Of a stretch of 5,313 nucleotides of DNA, positions 1-5,313 are shown piece by piece. The notes under the pieces were generated by a model. That model did not search any database and was not told where the DNA came from. It saw only the letters and a list, made by a program, of their open reading frames with translations. How positions within the stretch are numbered: position 1 is the first letter of the stretch; each line of letters begins with the position of its first letter. Made by a program: the position numbers and the translations under genes. Origin of the DNA: an uncultured Clostridia bacterium (GTDB lineage: Bacteria; Bacillota; Clostridia; Oscillospirales; CAG-272); NCBI GenBank assembly GCA_937894775.1, contig CALAXC010000225.1, forward strand, positions 1 through 5,313, written 5' to 3'.

Positions 1-178
1 CTCTGCCCCTCTTGACCCCGTTCGCTTTTTGAAAAAAGCGAAACCAAAAACTTTTTTGAATCGCTCTTTGCGACATAAAGCTTTGAGCTTCAGCGCCCGA
101 CCGCTTTGGGTGAGCTATGTGTGTGCGTTATTGGCTGTCGGCTCAGCCGACTTTGGGCGAACATCGTGCGCTGTATAA
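1..178. repeat. Hairpin-rich intergenic element (left copy)
   Basis: No credible gene lies here. The stretch is built of inverted repeats. A 10-bp AT-rich stem (TTCGCTTTTT / AAAAAGCGAA) spans 21-42. A second T-rich piece ends at 60. TCGCTCTTTGCGA (61-73) is itself a small palindrome. GTCGGCTCAGCCGAC (137-151) forms a 6-bp GC stem. The last two motifs recur near 4411-4461 downstream of thrS, which marks this as a dispersed intergenic repeat family rather than unique spacer. The CGCCC at 95-99 and GGGCG at 155-159 could also pair over a longer distance. Function is unknown; such elements often sit at gene ends and can act as weak terminators or RNA-stability structures. The upstream edge is cut by the window. 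Confidence 0.6.
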
Positions 179-218
179 AATCACCCGATTTCACAACGAA
201 ATCGGGTGATTGTTTTTT
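174..218. terminator. Bidirectional intrinsic terminator after glyA
   Basis: A 14-bp perfect stem (179-192 with 198-211) closes a 5-nt loop (ACAAC). It lies 16 bases beyond the glyA stop codon. On the plus strand it is followed by TTTTTT at 213-218 and further T-rich sequence. On the minus strand, the direction of glyA, the tail is shorter (TTTTATA). It should therefore end glyA transcripts and also block rightward transcription entering from the left edge, so it probably serves convergent units. Confidence 0.9.
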
Positions 219-227
219 ATATTTTTA

Positions 228-1472
228 TTAATAAAGCGGATACTTTTTGCAAAGCTCGGCAACTGTTGCGCGTACCTTGGCAGCAGAATTCTCATAGTCT
301 TTTGCCGTAAGAGCAAAGAGATGAGCGATCGTCTTCATATCCTCTGCGGTAAGTCCTCTCGAGGTAACTGCGGGAGTTCCAACTCTTACACCCGAAGTAA
401 CGAAGGGCTTTTCAGGGTCGTTCGGAATAGCATTCTTGTTAACTGTCATATGAACACTGTCGAGTCTTGCCTCAAATTCCTTACCCGTAATACCCATAGG
501 ACGAAGATCAACAAGCATAAGGTGGTTGTCGGTTCCTCCCGAAACGAGGTCGAAGCCTTCGTTAAGAAGCTCGTCCGCAAGCGTTTTTGCATTGAGAACT
601 ACGTTGTGCTGATATTCCTTGAACTCGGGCTTAAGTGCTTCTCCAAAGCAAACTGCTTTAGCTGCGATAACGTGCATAAGAGGACCGCCCTGAATTCCTG
701 GGAAGATCGCCTTGTTGAATTTCTTGGCAAGCTCTTCGTCATTTGTGAGTATCATACCGCCTCTCGGACCTCTGAGTGTCTTGTGAGTGGTGGTGGTAAC
801 TACGTCTGCGTAGGGAAGAGGAGAAGGATGTTCGCCTGCCGCTACAAGACCTGCGATGTGCGCCATATCTACCATAAAATACGCACCGACGCTGTGAGCG
901 ATCTCTGCCATCTTTTCAAATTCTATAATTCTCGGATAAGCAGAAGCACCTGCAACTATAAGCTTGGGCTTGTGCTGCTTCGCAAGCTTTTCAAATTCGT
1001 CGAGATCGATTCTCTCGGTTACGGGGTTAAGCTCATAGGGAATGAAATTATAGTACATTCCCGAAATATTTACAGGACTTCCGTGAGTAAGGTGTCCACC
1101 GTGAGCAAGGCTCATACCCATAACGGTATCGCCGGGTTGAATAAGTGCAAAATAAACCGCTGTGTTAGCCTGAGCTCCGCTGTGAGGCTGAACATTTGCG
1201 TATTTTGCTCCAAAGAGCTGCTTTGCTCTCTCGATAGCTATGTTCTCGGCAATATCAACGCATTGGCATCCGCCGTAGTAACGCTTTGCGGGGTATCCTT
1301 CTGCATACTTGTTTGTGAGAACGGATCCCATAGCGCACATTACAGCTTCTGAAACTACGTTTTCCGATGCGATAAGCTCAAGTCCGTCCGACTGTCTTTC
1401 ATACTCGGCTGTTATAGCCGCAGCAATTTCGGGATCGGTCTTAGCTACGAGGTTGATGGTCTCTTTAATCAT
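228..1472 (-). CDS. glyA: Serine hydroxymethyltransferase
   Basis: Cytoplasmic PLP enzyme that interconverts serine plus tetrahydrofolate with glycine plus 5,10-methylene-THF, the main source of one-carbon units and glycine. The 414-residue length is normal for bacterial GlyA. The PLP lysine is K231 in the family signature TTTTHKTLRGPRGG. H127 (cofactor-stacking position), D202 and H205 in VDMAHIAG, and R363 in the TSGVRVGTPA segment that binds the substrate carboxylate are all present, as is the N-terminal LELIASEN motif (about 31-38). The ATG at 1472 is favoured by a GGAGGA ribosome site at 1481-1486 (complement), 8 bases upstream, and by alignment with the family start. The gene is monocistronic as far as can be seen: own promoter in the divergent spacer, own terminator just past the stop. 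No odd residues were found. Confidence 0.98.
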   Translation of the reverse strand: MIKETINLVAKTDPEIAAAITAEYERQSDGLELIASENVVSEAVMCAMGSVLTNKYAEGYPAKRYYGGCQCVDIAENIAIERAKQLFGAKYANVQPHSGAQANTAVYFALIQPGDTVMGMSLAHGGHLTHGSPVNISGMYYNFIPYELNPVTERIDLDEFEKLAKQHKPKLIVAGASAYPRIIEFEKMAEIAHSVGAYFMVDMAHIAGLVAAGEHPSPLPYADVVTTTTHKTLRGPRGGMILTNDEELAKKFNKAIFPGIQGGPLMHVIAAKAVCFGEALKPEFKEYQHNVVLNAKTLADELLNEGFDLVSGGTDNHLMLVDLRPMGITGKEFEARLDSVHMTVNKNAIPNDPEKPFVTSGVRVGTPAVTSRGLTAEDMKTIAHLFALTAKDYENSAAKVRATVAELCKKYPLY

Positions 1473-1532
1473 TTTAAAAATCCTCCGTTTTTGTTATAAA
1501 ACTGTTTGCTTAAGTGTTACGCATACACCTAT

Positions 1533-1561
1533 ATTATAAATTATTTTCTTACAAATTACAA
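1533..1561 (-). promoter_or_regulatory. SigA-type promoter for glyA
   Basis: Read on the minus strand, TTGTAA (1561-1556, 4 of 6 matches to the -35 consensus) is separated by 17 bases from a perfect TATAAT (1538-1533). It predicts a start near 1526 and a leader of about 50 bases with no obvious riboswitch. Inferred from sequence only. Confidence 0.7.
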
Positions 1562-1662
1562 TAGATTTTTCAAAAATATATGTGCATTGTTTCTCAATTT
1601 ATCTTTTTTGACAATTTTTTAATTTTTTTGCTATTAAAAATGGTAAAAACAATAATCAATAC

Positions 1663-1691
1663 TTGACAAAAAACTCTTTTTTGTGTATAAT
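1663..1691 (+). promoter_or_regulatory. Perfect-consensus SigA promoter for the MGS-like gene
   Basis: TTGACA at 1663-1668 and TATAAT at 1686-1691 are separated by exactly 17 bases, the ideal housekeeping promoter. It lies in a very AT-rich tract (about 1540-1690) that could act as an UP-like element. Transcription would start near 1698, where a 6-bp hairpin (ATCATT 1698-1703 with AATGAT 1711-1716) would form the extreme 5' end of the mRNA. The promoter may also feed thrS by read-through. Confidence 0.85.
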
Positions 1692-1756
1692 TAAACTATC
1701 ATTGGAGAAAAATGATTCAGTAATAGAGATCCTATATATGAATCGGGAGGAGTTTT

Positions 1757-2185
1757 ATGGAGATTGCAATTATCGCTCACGATTTAAAAAAAGAATTAAT
1801 GGCACAATTTTGCATAGCATATTGCGGTGTGCTTGCAAATCATCATATTTGCGCAACAGCGTCGACAGCACAGTACATTTCAGAAGCAACAGGACTTAAA
1901 ATCGATAGACTTATGTCAGGTGAACACGGCGGAGAAGAGCAGATCGCTTCACGTGTTTCCTTTAATGAAATAGATGTATTGCTCTATTTCAGAGGATATA
2001 ATAACAATCCCCGTTCTATCGCTATTGAAAATGAGCTTCTTCTTACCTGCGACCGTCTTAATATTCCCGTAGCGACAAACCTTGCTACTGCTGAAACTAT
2101 TATTACCGCGCTCGACAGAGGAGATCTCGACTGGAGAGAGATAGTAAATCCGCGTTCTGAGTATAACAGAAAACGCAAAAAATAA
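1757..2185 (+). CDS. Methylglyoxal synthase family protein, catalytic residues altered
   Basis: 142 residues, the normal length and fold signature of MgsA, which makes methylglyoxal from dihydroxyacetone phosphate. Family hallmarks seen: IAIIAHD with H8, D9 and K12; the phosphate-loop threonines/serine T34, S36, T37; S54-G55; the GG at 58-59; and a strong C-terminal NIPVATNLATAE block (102-113). Against the E. coli protein recalled from memory, the alignment is gap-free over the core, yet catalytic Asp71 is Glu60, Asp91 is Gly80, His98 is Ser87 and Asp101 is Ile90. The usual DPLTAxPHEPD loop is replaced by GYNNNPRSIAIEN. No shifted frame restores the motif, so it is not a simple frameshift. 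The protein may be a non-canonical MGS-fold enzyme or a phosphate-ligand sensor; the database name 'methylglyoxal synthase' is likely but activity is doubtful. The start is set by GGGAGGAG at 1745-1752, 4 bases before ATG. A basic tail (RKRKK) ends it. thrS follows via a T-box. Confidence 0.85.
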   Translation: MEIAIIAHDLKKELMAQFCIAYCGVLANHHICATASTAQYISEATGLKIDRLMSGEHGGEEQIASRVSFNEIDVLLYFRGYNNNPRSIAIENELLLTCDRLNIPVATNLATAETIITALDRGDLDWREIVNPRSEYNRKRKK

Positions 2186-2203
2186 TTCCGCAATTTTGCG
2201 GCA

Positions 2204-2395
2204 GTGAAAAAACACGTCTGCACCGTTCATCGCATCAGAGAGGAAGCACTCGGCTGAAATGCTTCTGCCCTAAGGCCTTGCAGATACCGCTTTTCACGTT
2301 TAAAATCGAATACCTATGAGTAAAAAACTCGGGTGGAACCGTGCGTGTAAACTATGCACCCCGAATGGCTTTTTGGCTATTCGGGGGCTTTTTTT
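2204..2395 (+). promoter_or_regulatory. T-box riboswitch (threonine) controlling thrS
   Basis: A complete transcriptional T-box leader. The Stem I base is GTGAAAA (2204-2210) with TTTTCAC (2291-2297). The specifier loop follows, holding ACC, a Thr codon, at 2286-2288 on its 3' side. The next helix is TCTGCA (2217-2222) with TGCAGA (2279-2284). An AGAGAG segment (2237-2242) lies below the apical stem GAAGCA/TGCTTC (2243-2248 with 2260-2265), whose loop carries GGCTGAAA. A small Stem III is GAGT/ACTC (2318-2330). The antiterminator pairs CGGG (2330-2333) with CCCG (2360-2363) and GTGC (2341-2344) with GCAC (2356-2359), around the bulge TGGAACC (2334-2340). TGGA would bind the tRNA acceptor UCCA, implying a U discriminator in tRNA-Thr. 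Known logic: uncharged tRNA-Thr (GGU anticodon) stabilises the antiterminator and turns thrS on. Class and amino acid fit the downstream gene exactly. Confidence 0.95.
2359..2395 (+). terminator. T-box regulated intrinsic terminator
   Basis: CCCCGAAT (2359-2366) pairs with ATTCGGGG (2379-2386), followed by a 7-T run at 2389-2395. Its 5' arm overlaps the 3' arm of the antiterminator, so the two structures exclude each other, as expected of a transcription-attenuating T-box. Confidence 0.95.
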
Positions 2396-2443
2396 ATAAA
2401 AATATTTTAATAAATAAACAATATTTTTCGGAGGAATAAAATT

Positions 2444-4387
2444 ATGAAGATCAATTTTGGCGAGCAGTCGCTCGTAAAAAATGAACCGATCACCGTTTAT
2501 GATGCAGCAAATGAACTCGGACTTGTCAGCCGTTCAACACTCTGCGCTGTTGTTGACGGAACTGTTCGCGCGCTTACCTATCTTATCGACAGCGATGCAG
2601 ACGTAAAGCTTTGCACGTTTGAAGATGAAGAGGGAAAAAAGGTTTTCCGCCATACCGCATCGCATATTTTAGCTCAGGCTGTAAAGCGCCTTTATCCCGA
2701 AACCAAGCTTACAATAGGCCCTGCTATCGAAAACGGATTTTATTATGATTTTGACAGCGAAATTTCCTTTACTCCCGAAATACTTAAGGCTATCGAGGAT
2801 GAGATGAAGAAGATAGTAAGAGAAAATCTTCGCATCGAACGTTTTGAGCTTCCGAGAGATGAAGCTATCGCATTTATGACAGAGCAGGGCGAGCCTTATA
2901 AGGTTCAGCTTATCGAGGAGCTTCCTGAGGGTGAGGTCATAAGCTTTTACCGTCAGGGTGATTTTACCGATCTTTGTGCGGGACCTCACCTTTTCTCAAC
3001 GGCGGCTGTTAAGGCTCTTAAGCTTACTCAGTGTACGGGCGCATATTGGAAGGGCGATCAGAAAAACAAGATGCTTCAGCGTGTTTACGGTACTGCATTT
3101 CCATCAAAGGATGAGCTTAAAGCATATCTTGAACGTGTAGAGGAAGCTAAAAAACGTGATCACAACAAGATAGGCAGAGAGCTTGAATACTTTACAACAG
3201 TTGATTCGATCGGTCAGGGATTACCCATAATGCTTCCCAAGGGTGCAAGAACTATTCAGCTTTTGCAGAGATGGGTTGAGGATACCGAGCGCCGTCGCGG
3301 ATATTTATTGACTAAAACACCTCTTATGGCAAAGAGAGAGCTTTATAAGATATCCGGCCACTGGGATCATTATCTTGACGGAATGTTCGTTATGGGAGAT
3401 CCTTATGATGAAACTAAGGAATGTTTTGCGCTTCGTCCTATGACCTGTCCTTTCCAGTATCAGGTATTTTTGAATAAGAAACGTTCTTATAGAGATCTTC
3501 CTATGCGTCTCGGTGAAACTTCAACTCTTTTCAGAAATGAAGATAGCGGAGAAATGCACGGTCTTATCCGTGTTCGTCAGTTTACGATCTCCGAGGGACA
3601 CTTGGTTATCCGTCCCGATCAGTTGGCTGATGAATTCAGAGGCTGTCTTGAGCTTGCTAAGTACTGTCTTACTTCGCTCGGACTTTGGGAAGACTGTTAT
3701 TTCAGATTTTCACAGTGGGATCCCAACCGTACCGATAAGTACGAGGGAACGCCCGAACAGTGGGATATGGCGCAGAACGTTATGGGTGAGCTCCTTGATG
3801 AGCTTCTCGGAAAGGGTAATTATTCTATCGGTATAGACGAGGCTGCTTTCTACGGACCGAAGCTTGATATTCAGATGCGTAACGTTCACGGAAAAGAGGA
3901 TACGCTTGTTACTATTCAGATAGATATGCTTCTTGCAAAGAAATTCGGTATGGAATATACCGATTCCAACGATGAGCGCGTTACACCTTATATTATTCAC
4001 CGTACATCTATGGGTTGTTATGAGCGTACACTTGCGCTTTTGCTTGAAAAATACGCAGGCGCGCTTCCTATGTGGATAGCTCCCGAGCAGATAAGAATTC
4101 TTCCTATCGGTGACGAGCAGGCTGAGTATGCTCAAAAGCTTGCTGACCGTTTTGAGGACGAAGGCTTGCGTGTAACGGTTGACGCACGTAACGAGAAGAT
4201 AGGCTATAAGATAAGAGCGGCACAGCTTGAAAAGATTCCTTATATGCTTGTTATAGGAGAAAAAGAAATGAACGAAGGCAGTGTTGCTGTTCGTTCACGT
4301 AAGACGGGTGATATGGGTACAATGCCTGTCGATGAGTTTGCGGCATTTGCTAAAAAGCAGGTAGCTGATAAGGTTTTGGATAATTAA
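2444..4387 (+). CDS. thrS: Threonine--tRNA ligase
   Basis: Class II cytoplasmic aminoacyl-tRNA synthetase that charges tRNA-Thr. The 647 residues cover all four parts: TGS domain (about 1-62); editing domain (about 65-225) with the zinc-like HTASH pair H70/H74 and C178/H182 in DLCAGPH, so Ser-tRNA proofreading looks intact; catalytic core (about 245-540); and anticodon-binding domain (about 548-645). The core zinc ligands are C335 (RPMTC), H386 (ISEGH) and H519 (IIHR). Motif 2 arginine is R364 in FRNED and motif 3 arginine is R528 in YERT. Motif 2 reads RVRQFTISEGH rather than the E. coli-type RGFTQDDAH, a subfamily difference and not damage. Start: GGAGG at 2430-2434, 9 bases before ATG. Controlled by the T-box just upstream. 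No strong rightward terminator follows; the next sequence is a hairpin repeat and a gene remnant. Confidence 0.98.
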   Translation: MKINFGEQSLVKNEPITVYDAANELGLVSRSTLCAVVDGTVRALTYLIDSDADVKLCTFEDEEGKKVFRHTASHILAQAVKRLYPETKLTIGPAIENGFYYDFDSEISFTPEILKAIEDEMKKIVRENLRIERFELPRDEAIAFMTEQGEPYKVQLIEELPEGEVISFYRQGDFTDLCAGPHLFSTAAVKALKLTQCTGAYWKGDQKNKMLQRVYGTAFPSKDELKAYLERVEEAKKRDHNKIGRELEYFTTVDSIGQGLPIMLPKGARTIQLLQRWVEDTERRRGYLLTKTPLMAKRELYKISGHWDHYLDGMFVMGDPYDETKECFALRPMTCPFQYQVFLNKKRSYRDLPMRLGETSTLFRNEDSGEMHGLIRVRQFTISEGHLVIRPDQLADEFRGCLELAKYCLTSLGLWEDCYFRFSQWDPNRTDKYEGTPEQWDMAQNVMGELLDELLGKGNYSIGIDEAAFYGPKLDIQMRNVHGKEDTLVTIQIDMLLAKKFGMEYTDSNDERVTPYIIHRTSMGCYERTLALLLEKYAGALPMWIAPEQIRILPIGDEQAEYAQKLADRFEDEGLRVTVDARNEKIGYKIRAAQLEKIPYMLVIGEKEMNEGSVAVRSRKTGDMGTMPVDEFAAFAKKQVADKVLDN

Positions 4388-4410
4388 TGTTAGACATGTG
4401 GGGGAAGTAA

Positions 4411-4461
4411 ACTTTTTGAAAAAAGGTCGGCTGAGCCGACAGGCAAACTCGCTCTTTGCGA
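4411..4461. repeat. Hairpin repeat element (right copy)
   Basis: Contains ACTTTTTGAA (4411-4420), the hairpin GTCGGCTGAGCCGAC (4426-4440) and TCGCTCTTTGCGA (4449-4461). The left-edge element holds ACTTTTTTGAA (50-60), the same 15-mer hairpin with one loop base changed (137-151), and the identical 13-mer (61-73), but in a different order. Read on the minus strand, the GC hairpin is followed by CCTTTTTTC, which would make a modest terminator for leftward transcription from the right-hand genes. The 3' end of the element overlaps the start of the ATPase remnant. Confidence 0.6.
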
Positions 4462-4663
4462 AATGAAATATTATTCAGATGAATTCGTGATAGACGGCGA
4501 TTATGATCAGAAGTTAAGAGAAAGGGCCAGCTTGTTCAAGAAAGTAACAGGCACAAAGAAGGCGCTTAATCATGTGTTTATCACTACTTATGGGGTTAAA
4601 AGGAATTCCTACAGCAATATCGCTCAGGCGAATTTGACAATGGAAGATTTATTCTCGAGATAA
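4448..4663 (+). pseudogene. C-terminal remnant of AAA-type ATPase with PD-(D/E)XK-like tail
   Basis: The frame from 4448 reads LALCEMKYYSDEF, then DYDQKLRERASLFKKVTGTKKAL, ITTYGVKRNSYS, and ends NLTMEDLFSR. I recognise this as the last 70 or so residues of a large family of roughly 370-480-residue ATP-binding proteins (archaeal-ATPase/DUF234-like), common in anaerobic gut bacteria. In these the LCEIKY segment carries the E-x-K of a nuclease-like fold and the chain ends with a TMDDLF-type motif. The P-loop domain and everything before the ExK strand are missing: the frame is open only back to 4394, through repeat sequence, to a TAG at 4391. An ATG at 4463 could give 66 residues, but it has no ribosome site and would cut into the ExK strand. 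Best read as a dead 3' fragment left after deletion or insertion. Family assignment is from memory. Confidence 0.65.
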
Positions 4664-4924
4664 CCTGAGTATGTCAAAATGCTGAGTTGGGTTGGTTTAA
4701 CATCTTTTTCCCTATCTATGTTTTTCTTCAGGTATGGGTCCCTATTCAAGTCACTATGGATATCTGCTTGGATTCCGGTCATCCCGTTCCCAATGTCGAA
4801 CAAGTGGAGCTGGTTGGGCAAGATACTGAGCCATCGGCAGAGCTATCAGAACTGATGGTGGAACAGATGGAATCAACCGAGCAGAAGGAAGATCTTGTGT
4901 CAAGGTTGGTAGATAAACCCGAAT
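4664..4924. other. Unassigned spacer with open but unrecognised frames
   Basis: About 260 bases between the ATPase remnant and the convergent small gene. A plus frame from TTG 4687 to the stop ending at 4950 gives 87 residues: a hydrophobic start, then an acidic tail rich in Glu/Gln/Ser, ending KPEFIVHPYME. It lacks a ribosome site and overlaps the convergent gene by 26 bases. A codon-aligned minus frame (4821-4624, also TTG) gives 65 residues. I recognise neither. One may be the end of another decayed gene. An imperfect inverted repeat, CTCAG..TTTGACA (4623-4639 against 4672-4686), flanks the ATPase remnant's stop. Confidence 0.35.
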
Positions 4925-5251
4925 TTATTGTTCATCCATATATGGAGTGAACTTTATATCATACCCATAAGGCTTATCGCGTGGCGGTTGTTCTGGCTGT
5001 GTTTCAAAAATCTGAACACCGTGACTGGAATCCTTGATATTAAAACCAATATCTTTTGCAATATAACAAGCAATATCAGCAGCCATATCATAATCTAATG
5101 CCCAAATCTTAATGCCCAGCCACGCATTACCAATGGGGCAATCAATGGTCGTATCTGCTGTAGTGCTACCATCTATCAAAACGGTGTAATGATGAAAAGG
5201 AGTCTTCTCCCTCCCATATTTCAGCCGAAGTTTCCAATTATTAGAGTTCAT
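4925..5251 (-). CDS. Conserved-looking hypothetical protein, 108 aa
   Basis: A small soluble protein with no signal peptide or membrane segment and a mixed alpha/beta look. Visible features: a Trp/Lys/Arg-rich N-terminus (MNSNNWKLRLKYG); a central GNAWLGIKIW then DYDMAADIACYIAKDIGF, which should be one amphipathic helix; and a Pro/aromatic C-terminus (QPPRDKPYGYDIKFTPY). The pattern, with two Cys and several regularly spaced aromatic strands, looks like a real folded family rather than a chance frame, and it resembles small hypothetical proteins of gut anaerobes I have seen without a known role. The ATG at 5251 has only a weak GGA about 8 bases upstream. Codon choice differs from glyA and thrS, suggesting transfer. 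It points toward the ATPase remnant. An immunity or accessory role would be speculation; no function assigned. Confidence 0.7.
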   Translation of the reverse strand: MNSNNWKLRLKYGREKTPFHHYTVLIDGSTTADTTIDCPIGNAWLGIKIWALDYDMAADIACYIAKDIGFNIKDSSHGVQIFETQPEQPPRDKPYGYDIKFTPYMDEQ

Positions 5252-5258
5252 ATAAAAT

Positions 5259-5291
5259 CCGATTTGTCGGTATAAAGTTATGCAAACCGAC
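5259..5291. other. Overlapping inverted repeats upstream of the small minus-strand gene
   Basis: CCGA TTTG TCGG (5259-5270) is a compact inverted repeat, and GTCGGT (5266-5271) can instead pair with ACCGAC (5286-5291). The two share an arm, so they are mutually exclusive. They lie 8-40 bases before the start codon, where an operator or leader hairpin would sit. No convincing -35/-10 pair was found around them. Confidence 0.35.
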
Positions 5292-5313
5292 TGAAAAATA
5301 CAACATTACTATC

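Noticed and set aside
210..1352. Long plus-strand open frame opposite glyA (380 residues)
   Set aside because: It is the antisense shadow of glyA; the translation is Cys/Arg/Ser-rich with no recognisable motif.
1608..1637. Second promoter (TTGACA 1608-1613, TATTAA about 18 bases on)
   Set aside because: The -10 match is weak and the perfect promoter lies just downstream; kept only as a remark.
1663..1899. 78-residue frame overlapping the start of the MGS-like gene, with an ATG at 1738
   Set aside because: It begins inside the promoter and runs out of frame through the MGS-like gene; the ATG at 1738 has no ribosome site of its own.
2155..2186. Internal promoter for thrS at the end of the MGS-like gene
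   Set aside because: TATAAC at 2162-2167 has no acceptable -35 at the right distance, and TTCTGA/AATAAT has a 20-base spacer; too weak to call.
2188..2201. CCGCAA/TTGCGG hairpin just after the MGS-like gene as its terminator
   Set aside because: No T run follows on the plus strand (CAGTGAAAAAAC), and its last bases abut the T-box Stem I, so it is unlikely to be an intrinsic terminator.
1949..2230. Minus-strand frames opposite the MGS-like gene
   Set aside because: Antisense shadows with no ribosome site or family resemblance.
3710..4135. Minus-strand 141-residue frame inside thrS
   Set aside because: Shadow of a fully intact and well-recognised thrS.
4624..4821. Minus-strand 65-residue TTG-start frame
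   Set aside because: No ribosome site, a rare start, overlap with the ATPase remnant and no recognisable family; noted in the spacer entry only.

Overview
The window looks like chromosomal DNA of a low-to-mid GC Clostridia-type Firmicute. The evidence is a tRNA-Thr-type T-box leader in front of thrS, strong AGGAGG-like ribosome binding sites, SigA-type TTGACA/TATAAT promoters and the Gram-positive flavour of the proteins. An Oscillospirales-like gut bacterium is a guess from the general feel of the sequence; the genus cannot be read from this window.

Left part (1-1472): about 180 bases of hairpin-rich non-coding DNA, a near-perfect 14-bp terminator hairpin, then glyA (serine hydroxymethyltransferase) on the minus strand. 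The 1473-1756 spacer is a divergent AT-rich promoter region, with a good promoter for glyA on the minus strand and a perfect-consensus promoter for the rightward genes.

Middle (1757-4387): a small protein of the methylglyoxal synthase family, then a complete transcriptional T-box riboswitch whose specifier loop shows ACC (threonine), then full-length thrS. There is no clear terminator after the small gene, and no room for a promoter between it and the T-box unless one lies inside the gene. The two genes may therefore share transcripts, with the T-box as an internal gate. The MGS-like protein keeps the fold and phosphate-pocket residues but has lost the catalytic Asp/His/Asp positions, which makes it the most interesting gene here.

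Right part (4388-5313): accessory DNA. A short hairpin element shares two exact motifs with the element at the left edge. It runs directly into the broken C-terminal end of an AAA-type ATPase/PD-(D/E)XK family gene. About 260 bases of unassigned sequence follow, then a 108-residue conserved-looking protein of unknown function on the minus strand, with inverted repeats upstream of it. Codon use on the right differs from the housekeeping genes, suggesting acquired and decaying DNA downstream of thrS.

Taken together, glyA (serine/glycine/one-carbon), thrS (Thr-tRNA) and the MGS-like gene are housekeeping or housekeeping-derived genes with individual regulation. No CRISPR array, tRNA, rRNA or intact mobile element was seen.
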